Shown one piece after another: positions 56,676 to 64,000 of a stretch of DNA of 64,000 nt (positions within the stretch are counted from its first letter, which is position 1; the number at the start of each line of letters is the position of its first letter). This stretch comes from Tritrichomonas foetus (lineage: Eukaryota > Parabasalia > Tritrichomonadida > Tritrichomonadidae), in assembly GCA_001839685.1 (NCBI GenBank), contig MLAK01000679.1, forward strand, positions 3,588 through 67,587, given 5' to 3'. The translations under genes were made by a program, and so were the position numbers. The notes beneath the pieces were generated by a model that was not told where the DNA came from, did not search any database, and saw only the letters and a list, made by a program, of their open reading frames with translations.

Positions 56676-57845
56676 ATGTATTTTTCTCCATCGCCTTCCA
56701 AATCACCCAAAAACAAGAACGAGGAAAATAAAAAGCGCCCTTACAAGACCATTGATCAACCCCAAAGAAGTGTGAATTCTTTTTCAGATTTAAGAATTTC
56801 AAAATACACGTCTTCTATCATCATCAGAAACAAAAAAATTCACGACTTTGTTGGCCTCCCCGAATTGAACTTTTTGACACAACTTCAGCTCGATTCAAAT
56901 CCAATAAAATCATTTAAAGGTGCTCCTCGACTTCCTTCTTTGAGATGGCTATCAATGAAGAATTCACCAATATCACGAAATATTCACTTTAAACTGATGT
57001 GCATTATAGTTTTTGGTGAAGGAATTCAGACAATTAATAATCAGCACGTGACAGAGAAGCTCTTGAAGCAGGCTAAAGTTATTGAAGATGATCTTTATCC
57101 AGAGTTGATTAAAGGCAGAGTTGTTTCAAACCTGAAACCACTTCGACTTATAGATATGAATGAGTCGTGCTATGTTCCAGTAAATAACTCTCTAATGGAG
57201 GCTTCTATCAAGATGGGATACATGTCTCCTTCTGACCTAGAATACACAAAAGCTATTATTCAGCCAGAAGTCATCCCCCAAAGCATTCCATCAATCGCAT
57301 CAATATGTGACGAAATTATTGAACGCGAAAGTGACACTTGTTACATTCCTCATAACATTATGGAAATTTTCAAACAACAATTGCATGATCTCAGAGTTGC
57401 ACATAATGCAAAATACCAAAATTTCGAAAGCGAATCTGAAATAAATATTCAGAGCTCTTTTGAAACTCCGATTAAAAATCCAACAAATAGCAGTATGCCT
57501 GAAGATAGCTTTAATAGCCAAACAAATGATGAGATTTTTGTCGAAGTAGAAGAAGGACAAATTGATGAAGCCGAAAACTATCATGAATCAAAATCATCAA
57601 ATACAATTGATGTTCCAGAAGATAAACCTGAAATTGTAGAAGATAAACCTGAAATTGTAGAAGATAAACCTGAAATTGTAGAAGATAAACCTGAAATTGT
57701 AGAAGGTAAACCAGAAATTGTCGAAGAAGAAGAATTTGGTGAAGAAGTGGAAATAGTTTACGTCGAGGAAGAGGAAGAAGACCTTTATGAGGTCATAATC
57801 GAAGAGGAAGAAGAGGAGGCATATGAAGACGAATTGAAAGAATGA
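56676..57845 (+). CDS. Short leucine-rich-repeat protein with acidic repeat tail, 389 aa
   Basis: Residues 45-130 contain three or four leucine-rich repeats and an LRR-cap-like end (IHDFVGLPELNFLTQLQLDSNPIKSF, then LPSLRWLSMKNSPI). The middle is helical and polar. The C-terminus has five near-identical 7-residue repeats (EDKPEIV, with one EGKPEIV), encoded by 21-bp direct repeats at 57619-57723, followed by a Glu-rich acidic end. No catalytic motif. The open frame starts at a GTG (56643); the first in-frame ATG is 56676, following TTTTCAGATATC. LRR plus acidic tail resembles the ANP32/U2A' style, but the relation is only general. Confidence 0.8.
   Translation: MYFSPSPSKSPKNKNEENKKRPYKTIDQPQRSVNSFSDLRISKYTSSIIIRNKKIHDFVGLPELNFLTQLQLDSNPIKSFKGAPRLPSLRWLSMKNSPISRNIHFKLMCIIVFGEGIQTINNQHVTEKLLKQAKVIEDDLYPELIKGRVVSNLKPLRLIDMNESCYVPVNNSLMEASIKMGYMSPSDLEYTKAIIQPEVIPQSIPSIASICDEIIERESDTCYIPHNIMEIFKQQLHDLRVAHNAKYQNFESESEINIQSSFETPIKNPTNSSMPEDSFNSQTNDEIFVEVEEGQIDEAENYHESKSSNTIDVPEDKPEIVEDKPEIVEDKPEIVEDKPEIVEGKPEIVEEEEFGEEVEIVYVEEEEEDLYEVIIEEEEEEAYEDELKE
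57619..57723. repeat. 21-bp direct repeats encoding EDKPEIV
   Basis: Five tandem copies of a 21-bp unit of the type GAAGATAAACCTGAAATTGT plus A. The first four are identical or nearly so and the last is diverged (GGTAAACCAGAAATTGTC). They are in frame with the LRR gene. Confidence 0.9.
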
Positions 57846-58529
57846 TGAAAATTTCATCTTGATGTGTATGGTAATGATAAACTGTCAATTATTGTTTTAT
57901 TTTAACTATTGTTAAAGCAATATGTATATATTCATATTCACTCTCTACTTTTTCTTCTTCAATTATTGAATCAATTGTGGCTATTGATGATGAAATACGA
58001 TTCAAGAAATTCATATTTGTATAAACTATGATACATTTTTCAACAGAGTGGGATTTCGTGGAAACGAAATTACGATTTTCAGTCATTGTTCTCCCAGTAT
58101 ATAAAAATACCTTTCATTATCTTCTTTCACAAAAAATATTTTCGTTTTCTTCATTTATATTGTCAATTTCATCGCTTTTTCATTCATCTAAATGAGAAAA
58201 CAAACATTTTTATTTTTTTGACGAACTAATATCCCTAACATCTTGATGATATTATGTAAAATTGATAAAAGTAATGTTTCTTTCCTATGAAAAATGTTTG
58301 TCAGGATGAAAACTATATTTTGATTCATTTGAATATGAAATAATTTTTTTTCCCCTCTTTAAAGCGTCGGCAATATTGTTAATATGTAAGATATTGTACA
58401 ATGGGCTGTTTCATCATGTTTCAGAGAAATATCTTAGATAATGAGTCATAAGAATAAATTCTTTTTTTATTTATTTTTATTATTTTTTAAAAAACTAAAA
58501 CTAAAAAATACTATTGGTATCAACATAAA
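57846..58529. other. Intergenic region with one possible small gene
   Basis: AT-rich spacer between convergent genes. Apart from the possible 65-codon gene listed separately, nothing is seen. Confidence 0.35.
57889..58086 (-). CDS. Possible small protein, 65 aa
   Basis: The frame starts with ATG at 58086 and encodes a mixed-composition peptide (MTENRNFVSTKSHSVEKC; later NRISSSIATIDSIIEEEKVESEYEY). The charge distribution looks more coding-like than neighbouring frames and the C-terminal half is helix-prone. No family is recognised and no clear initiator lies upstream. It may be a small adaptor or noise. Confidence 0.35.
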   Translation of the reverse strand: MTENRNFVSTKSHSVEKCIIVYTNMNFLNRISSSIATIDSIIEEEKVESEYEYIHIALTIVKIKQ

Positions 58530-59969
58530 TTAAATATTACTATTATAATTGTTATAGTTATTTAACGTGCTGATATCAGTAGATCCTTCATTTGGTAATG
58601 ACAAGTAGTTTTCTGAGGGTGGAATAGGTTGTTGAACCCAGAAAGCAGCAATTGTTGCAATTACACCAATTACACCAGATAAACCAATCAACATTCTTGG
58701 TCTATCAACCCAAATCGTACTTCCAAGAGCCATTCCAAGTCCGAGATTAGATGTCTGCTCACCAATTACGGATGCCATAAACATGATTCCTAAATTCGCG
58801 CCAAAATCTTTTAATGGTGTGCTTAAAGACACAATTGAAAATGGAATTGACATGCATGTTCCAAAGCCAATTCCAATTGCAAAAACAATCGGTAGATAAA
58901 CATATTTGTTATCAATGAAATAAAACATAAGCAAACCGACTGCCATTAAAGCATAACCTAAAATTGTTGTCGCTTTAAATCCGATTAATTCAGATATTCT
59001 TGTATTCACAAATCCCCAAATAAGTTGGGCAGAATACCGAACTGCACCACACATCATTGACCATGAAATGCCTTCAATGTATAATTCTTGAAGTTCTTCA
59101 GGAGCAGTCAAAGAGTTGTCACCTTTAAAGATTTCTTTACCCATAAAATGTGAAAATTGAAAAGAGAACTGGAAATATGCAACTTGGGCAAGATAAAATG
59201 AAACAATCGTTCGTTTAAATGGAACAGACATAGTTTTGATTGCTGCATACATTTCTTTGAATGGATTCACTTTTGGCGGCTTTTCTTTCAGAGCTTCTTC
59301 AGGAGTAACAATACAAGTAATCACTATAGAAATGACACATAAAATTATAGAAATTATTAAAACGAATTGTTCTTGTCCAAGTGATGTATATTGATACCAT
59401 TTAAAGCCACCAATCAAATTAACTAAAATTCCACCAATGCTTGAAAAAGCACTACAAATGTTGGCCATTAAATTTTGTTGGGAAAGAGGAGTGACATCAG
59501 TACAAATTGCACGAACAGGTTCATTGACTACATTTCCAGCAGCAACAGCAACAACATAGGAAAGTATGTAAAATGTCTGTTGAACTGGAAGTGGTTTATG
59601 TGGTGATAAAAATTCACCAAGTTGAACGCAATATGTCATCATCAATAATCCAATAATTATAAAAACTAATCCAATGACAAAAAAGATGCGGCGACGTCCC
59701 CATCGAAAAGTTGAATTATCAGAATAAACGCCGAGAATTGGACAAATTGAAAACCCAGCAAAAGATCCATAAAATAATAGGATTGTTTGAACCCAGCTTT
59801 TGACACTCAGTTTTGAGGCAAGAGGTTCAAATAATGTGGGGATCACCATCCAAAGAAGGCCAGGTGCTAAATTTCCTGCAGCTATGCCAAGAATGTGGAT
59901 GAATGAGAGGCGGTCTCTTTGATGTAAAGGAACCCATTGTTTTCCAAGAAGGGCTTCTTTTCCAATCAT
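58530..59969 (-). CDS. MFS transporter of the GPH/sucrose-transporter type, 479 aa
   Basis: A 12-helix transporter. The first half carries FSICPILGVYSDNSTFRWGRRRIFF, which fits the SUT/GPH signature (G-x-x-SD...x-GRRR) and predicts sugar/cation symport. Further hydrophobic segments follow regularly: YILSYVVAVAAGNVVNEPVRA, FVLIISIILCVISIVITCIV, then a central hydrophilic loop, and a second half with VFAIGIGFGTCMSIPFSIV and the last helix MLIGLSGVIGVIATIAAFWV. The open frame begins with TTG at 60071; ATGs are available at 60044 and 59969. I prefer 59969 (MIGKEALLG) because TCATTT (59989-59994) lies 19 bases upstream and the residues in between are Phe/Ile-rich. The substrate is inferred only from family. 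Confidence 0.85.
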   Translation of the reverse strand: MIGKEALLGKQWVPLHQRDRLSFIHILGIAAGNLAPGLLWMVIPTLFEPLASKLSVKSWVQTILLFYGSFAGFSICPILGVYSDNSTFRWGRRRIFFVIGLVFIIIGLLMMTYCVQLGEFLSPHKPLPVQQTFYILSYVVAVAAGNVVNEPVRAICTDVTPLSQQNLMANICSAFSSIGGILVNLIGGFKWYQYTSLGQEQFVLIISIILCVISIVITCIVTPEEALKEKPPKVNPFKEMYAAIKTMSVPFKRTIVSFYLAQVAYFQFSFQFSHFMGKEIFKGDNSLTAPEELQELYIEGISWSMMCGAVRYSAQLIWGFVNTRISELIGFKATTILGYALMAVGLLMFYFIDNKYVYLPIVFAIGIGFGTCMSIPFSIVSLSTPLKDFGANLGIMFMASVIGEQTSNLGLGMALGSTIWVDRPRMLIGLSGVIGVIATIAAFWVQQPIPPSENYLSLPNEGSTDISTLNNYNNYNSNI

Positions 59970-60587
59970 GGAAATTCTGGTTGTAAAAAAAATGATAAAC
60001 TTTTTCAATAGAATTATGGCTTTTTGAGAAAGATCATGAGGCATTGAATATAAAATAAAAAAAAGTTTCAATAGAATAAAAAGTTGAGAAACTATTCAAA
60101 AATAAAATATTCAAAAAGTTAGCTTACAATATGAAAAACTAAAACTCAAGTTTCCTCAAAAAAAGAAAGAACAAAATGATCTAGAAGAACTTCATCTATT
60201 CTCTTGTTTAGGTTGCATTAGATATTGAGAAAGATATGGAAATAATCTCAAGTTTTGAAAATTTATACATTCGAAAAAATTTTTAATTTCTGGAATTCCA
60301 CAAGAAAATACATATAATAATATTCATTAAAAAGTTAAATATTATTTTATTTTTTTTTTATAAAATATATTTTTAATTCACGCATTTGATCACGTGAATT
60401 CATCTTTTTTGGTCAGTTTTTTGTATAATTTGATAGTTTATCATGCAAACATCAAATTACATCAAACTTGGCTGATCCACTTTTTGTCAGGGCAATTCAC
60501 TCAAATGTCCGAAAAATAGTAAAAACAATTTGAGGGACAAATTAATGCCAAAAGGTGAAGTTCTAAAAATAGAATTGAGAAAGCATC
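59970..60587. other. Intergenic region
   Basis: AT-rich, between two minus-strand genes. If the transporter starts at 60044 the first 75 bases are coding. A 9-T run lies near 60351-60359. No other feature is seen. Confidence 0.35.
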
Positions 60588-60986
60588 TTAACTTGAGACT
60601 CCAATGGTTTGTTGAGCTCGAGAAAATGATGCCTCAAATTCAGCCTTTTTAAGTCCAGTTGGAACATAATATTCGCCGCGCTCAAATGACATCACACGGC
60701 AGAAGGGAAGGTAAATTTTAGCGAGCTGTTTGGTGAAATTTCCATGATGATGCAAACAATGGCGTCCGATGAACGATAGGGCAGAATCAAGACAATCAAA
60801 TCTTCCATTATCGCACATGCGTTTATCAAAAGGAATCGGAACGACTTTAACTGTTTTATATCGTTGCTGTGGAAGAGAAACGCTGAGAAGCACCTTAGGG
60901 CAAGGGATAACTTGGGGCGGAAGTGGTTGGAAGGTTCGATGAATGTTGAAAGAATCGAAAGGTTGAACGTATGTTACAAAATTCAT
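60588..60986 (-). CDS. Hypothetical protein, 132 aa
   Basis: I do not recognise this protein. It has a proline-rich start (FQPLPPQVIPCPKVLL), a compact cysteine/histidine-containing middle (CDNGRFDCLDSALSFIGRHCLHHHGNF) and a polar end. C and H residues in the middle (RMCDNGRFDC, HCLHHHG) could bind metal, but no zinc-finger spacing is matched. The frame extends upstream to a TTG (61040); the first ATG is 60986, and TCATTT (60996-61001) lies 9 bases before it, giving a leader of 13 nt. Normal amino-acid content and higher G+C than the flanks support real coding. Confidence 0.72.
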   Translation of the reverse strand: MNFVTYVQPFDSFNIHRTFQPLPPQVIPCPKVLLSVSLPQQRYKTVKVVPIPFDKRMCDNGRFDCLDSALSFIGRHCLHHHGNFTKQLAKIYLPFCRVMSFERGEYYVPTGLKKAEFEASFSRAQQTIGVSS

Positions 60987-63099
60987 GCAAAAGAAAAATG
61001 AAATGGAATTGTAAAATTGAATAAATTGAATTGTTTTCAATTGTTTTCAATTATTGTTTTATAATGATTGAAACTGTTTATTCTGGAAAGCTTAAATGAA
61101 TCTGCTCATATTGTATTCTTGAAAATCAAATTAAAAGAATCAAATTGGAATGATAATAAAGAGAAGAGAAAATAGTAACACATTTTCAAATTAGAACCTG
61201 GATAATTCTTCCTTGGAGCAATATATCATTCATTTTTTGCTGATTACTTTTGATATTGGTATTAAAATGGTTTCTGTGTGTTTCAATTGGAGAATTTGAT
61301 TGTTTTGAGAAGTCACTGAAAAATTAAATTCATTTCATGAAGAGAGTTTTTCTCAAAATTTCAGATGGTTATTGACATTAGAGACTTTGATTTCTCGCGA
61401 GGTCAAGGATAAAACCTTGATTTTCTTATTTCATTCATAGTAAATAAACTAAATATTTGTAAGATTCATATAAATAAATGAATAAAATAATAAATTCACG
61501 CATTTTACTTTTTTTTTGGATCTAGATTGCAAATTCTGATGATCTGTCTGAAAATTGTTTTATGAAATAATGAATACAAATTTTAAATCTTCATGTCGAG
61601 ATGATATTCTCTTCCTTGAACTATTTTTAATTAATTAATATTGATTTCAAAAGTACACCATATAAATACTATTTATAAAATAATTAATTATTCCTTCAAG
61701 TCGATATTCAGCAGAATATCAATGAAACAGAAAATGTTTACTTTAAAGAAAGGTAATTGAATTATTTGAATTCAACGATTAATAAAAAATTGAGATAAAA
61801 AATGAATCACTTTTCTTTTGGATAAACTGAAAATATCTTTTCTGTAACACATTATAAAGGATCAAAAAGATCATAATATATAGTAATAGATTGAATATAT
61901 TTAAAAAGTATGATCATTCTCTCTGATAATTTCCTTATAGCCTTAAAAACTCGAATTATTATTTTTTCTATTTCCAATATTTTTCTTTCACAATATTTAT
62001 TATCGCCACAAAATTCTATAAATTAAATATTCCTCGTGATTAATCGAATATGTAGATGAGAACAAAAATCAGATATGTAAATCTGAATATAATCCCAAAT
62101 ATTTTCGTTAAGTTTCTGAACACACTCAATAATTCAATACATCTGAAAAATTGATAAATATTATGAACAAAGGAAATTATGGTTGGTTCCTCCAATAGCT
62201 GAGACTAGATTTCATTTCCTAAAAAGTGGCTTATCATAAATGTGGTGAGAGATGTATTTTGTAATTTTGATCAAGTGTCTTCAGAAAAAGTTTTATTAAG
62301 AGGATTCCAATATCTCGGTTTTATGACTCATATCTTCAACTTATATTCAAGATGATTTCGTATTCTGTTATTTATCAACTTATGATACGGTGGAATTTCA
62401 AGATGTAAAATTTACAATATATTTATATTTTTCTTGAAATAAACTTTGCATTTTTATATCAATTGAAAAAATTGAATTGATTTCGTTTTTATTTTTTGAC
62501 CTCGACTGGAAATAAAATCGAGCAAATTTTTGAGAGTTTTCGTATATGAAACTTTTTGAAAGAGTACCCTATGATATCATCAGTTGATCATTCTACTTCC
62601 TCTTCCAAGAGAAATTTCCAATTCTTCTCCTATCTCTTCTTTACAATTAAGATTCAACAACTGTTGTTGGATATATTAAAATATATTTATTTCCTTGGCT
62701 TTATCATCATGATTTCAAACTTTTTGAAACTAATAATGGAGCCATCACAGTTAGATGAATCAGTATACGTATAGTTGTATTCATTTACATCATTATTAAC
62801 TTTTTTCAAAAAGTTATTCTCTATGAATTTATTCTCATCAATCTATTGGTAATTTTTTTTTTTTGAGTTGTGCCTATTAAATTTACCACTACAAATTATA
62901 TATTTTCACTTTCAATTTATTAAGTTCATATAATTTCTTTCTTCCTCCTCAAGATGTGTCATTCACAGTTTCTTTGTTTATTCGGTTTCATTATTTAAAA
63001 ATTCTGAGCAAATTGAACTGATAGTTTCCAATTTTTCGCACGAAAGATATTCCAGATTTCACCTTCCATTATTAACCAGAGAAAGAAATTGTATTGAAA
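60987..63099. other. Gene-free region of about 2.1 kb
   Basis: AT-rich with no intact gene. Weak coding-like fragments appear around 62180-62430, broken by stops. A 67-codon frame from the ATG at 62571 is hydrophobic and unsupported. TTTCACCTT near 63060 may be the initiator of the CK2 gene. No tandem repeats are seen. Confidence 0.4.
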
Positions 63100-64000
63100 A
63101 TGATCGTATATAAGTCAAAAAGTGACCCATCACTACCAATGTCATCAGACCCTTTTGACATCGCAAACGCGTGCATTAATGGGCGATTCAATCCAAACCA
63201 TCCAAATATATCGAAAGTTTATACAAATACTAATCTTGATTTAGGTCCTGAACATTGGCGATTTCGATCGTGGAATCCCCAGTTTGGCGACATTTCTCGT
63301 TATACACTTTGTGAGTGGGTGGGTGATGGCCGCTACTCTGACGTTTTCTTCGCTTTCCAAGACGGAACAAAGCAATGCGCGATCAAATTATTAAAACCAG
63401 TCAATACGGACCGCGTTCGACGTGAATTGAAAATATTATCGGAAGTCCAAGGCCAAGAAAATGTTCTCAAACTCTGGGATATTATAATCGACGGCAAAGA
63501 AGGCATTCCAGGAATGGTCACCGAAGCTGTTCCAAATGTTCCATGGAGGACACTTTTCTCAAGCATGTCACTCGACGATTCGAAATTTTATATATACAGA
63601 GTACTCCAGGCCCTATCGCACACTCACAGCCGTGGAATTATGCACCGCGATGTAAAGCCATTAAATATCCTTTGCAGCAATCCCCGGGAAATTGTCAGGT
63701 TGGCCGATTGGGGACTTGCAGAATTTTACCACCCCATGCGAAAGTACAGCGTTCATGTTGCAACTAGATATTATAAATCCCCCGAAATTTTACTTGATTA
63801 TGAATATTATGACTATTCACTGGATATTTGGTCTGTCGGCGTTATGCTTCTAGAATTACTCACTCAAAAGTTGCACGTTTTTGATGGAGGTGATAATGAA
63901 CATCAAATAGATTCAATAGTCGAGGTTATTGGCGGAAAACCGATAATCGAGTGGGCAAACAAATATCGTGTAAAACTTAATCGCGCAAATCGTGATCGTT
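63100..64000 (+). CDS. CSNK2A: Casein kinase 2 alpha catalytic subunit, partial (3' end outside window)
   Basis: The frame is open from the ATG at 63100 to the window edge (300 codons). It carries the CK2 alpha signature: PEHWRFRSWNPQFGD as in YWDYESLTVQWG, VGDGRYSDVFFAFQDGTKQCAIKLLKPV (ATP loop and Lys), RRELKILSEVQG, MHRDVKPLN, DWGLAEFYHP (the family's DWG in place of DFG) and SLDIWSVGVMLLELL. CK2 is a constitutive acidophilic Ser/Thr kinase. The basic cluster found in other CK2 alpha subunits after LKPV (KKKKIKRE) is replaced by NTDRVRRE. An N-terminal extension of about 45 residues precedes the conserved part. A second ATG at 63139 is possible. Confidence 0.92.
   Translation, partial: MIVYKSKSDPSLPMSSDPFDIANACINGRFNPNHPNISKVYTNTNLDLGPEHWRFRSWNPQFGDISRYTLCEWVGDGRYSDVFFAFQDGTKQCAIKLLKPVNTDRVRRELKILSEVQGQENVLKLWDIIIDGKEGIPGMVTEAVPNVPWRTLFSSMSLDDSKFYIYRVLQALSHTHSRGIMHRDVKPLNILCSNPREIVRLADWGLAEFYHPMRKYSVHVATRYYKSPEILLDYEYYDYSLDIWSVGVMLLELLTQKLHVFDGGDNEHQIDSIVEVIGGKPIIEWANKYRVKLNRANRDR

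Noticed and set aside
62556..62774. 72-codon frame with hydrophobic segment
   Set aside because: Starts at a TTG (internal ATG at 62571), no homologous motif, hydrophobicity typical of T-rich noise.
1..64000. CRISPR arrays, IS elements, bacterial operons or complete transposons
   Set aside because: No spacer-repeat pattern, transposase or integrase motif or terminal inverted repeats flanking a gene were found; the gene content is eukaryotic.

Overview
This 64 kb window looks like chromosomal DNA of a parabasalid protist, most likely a trichomonad of the Tritrichomonas type. The DNA is strongly AT-rich, the standard code is used, genes up to 7.7 kb run as single uninterrupted frames, and many start codons lie only about 4-25 nt downstream of a TCAYTW initiator (for example TCACTT at 16611-16616, 47135-47140 and 21832-21837 on the minus strand), the arrangement established for Trichomonas vaginalis. 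The gene content (BEACH protein, Rab GTPases, Vps15, talin-like FERM, glucosidase II beta, WNK and CK2 kinases, STI1/Hop) is eukaryotic. The genus is an inference. Genes lie on both strands, mostly separated by 0.1-1 kb. Several start codons were moved in from the longest open frame to the first sensible ATG near an initiator.

Left part (1-13.6 kb): a 14-bp tandem repeat at the edge, an ankyrin protein (865), a giant BEACH/WD40 protein (9903 to 2158, minus), a 62-residue orphan, an alpha/beta hydrolase divergent from a CS-domain SGT1-like protein, and a 0.7 kb satellite-like array of 10-mers with a 178-bp higher-order period. 13.7-25.2 kb: a Rab7-like GTPase, a class II (B12-type) ribonucleotide reductase, a 92-residue orphan, a polypurine tract, a Rab5/21-like GTPase, a decayed protein kinase, a helical-repeat protein divergent from a beta-propeller-like protein, and a C2-domain protein. 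25.6-42.9 kb: an EF-hand-like repeat protein, a disordered protein ending in a CKK (CAMSAP/Patronin) domain, an RCC1-pseudokinase fusion, STI1/Hop, a 2 kb gene-poor stretch with decayed coding traces, a WNK-type kinase, glucosidase II beta and a ubiquitin-like protein. 43.4-64 kb: a compact talin-like FERM protein, a CARMIL-like PH/LRR protein, an STPGR (sperm-tail PG-rich) protein, a small poly-lysine protein over a 38-A run, a secreted thioredoxin-like protein, Vps15, a small EF-hand-like protein divergent from an LRR protein with acidic repeats, a GPH/sucrose-transporter-like MFS protein, an orphan, a 2 kb gene-free stretch, and a CK2 alpha gene cut by the right edge.

Functional themes recur: endolysosomal trafficking (Rab7-like, Rab5/21-like, Vps15, BEACH), cytoskeleton and flagella (CKK, talin-like FERM, CARMIL-like, STPGR), chaperones and ER quality control (STI1, SGT1-like, glucosidase II beta, thioredoxin-like) and signalling kinases. 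Nothing suggests operons. Short divergent intergenes (11822/11928, 21829/21970, 56561/56676) probably act as bidirectional promoters. No complete transposon, rRNA, CRISPR or convincing tRNA was seen.
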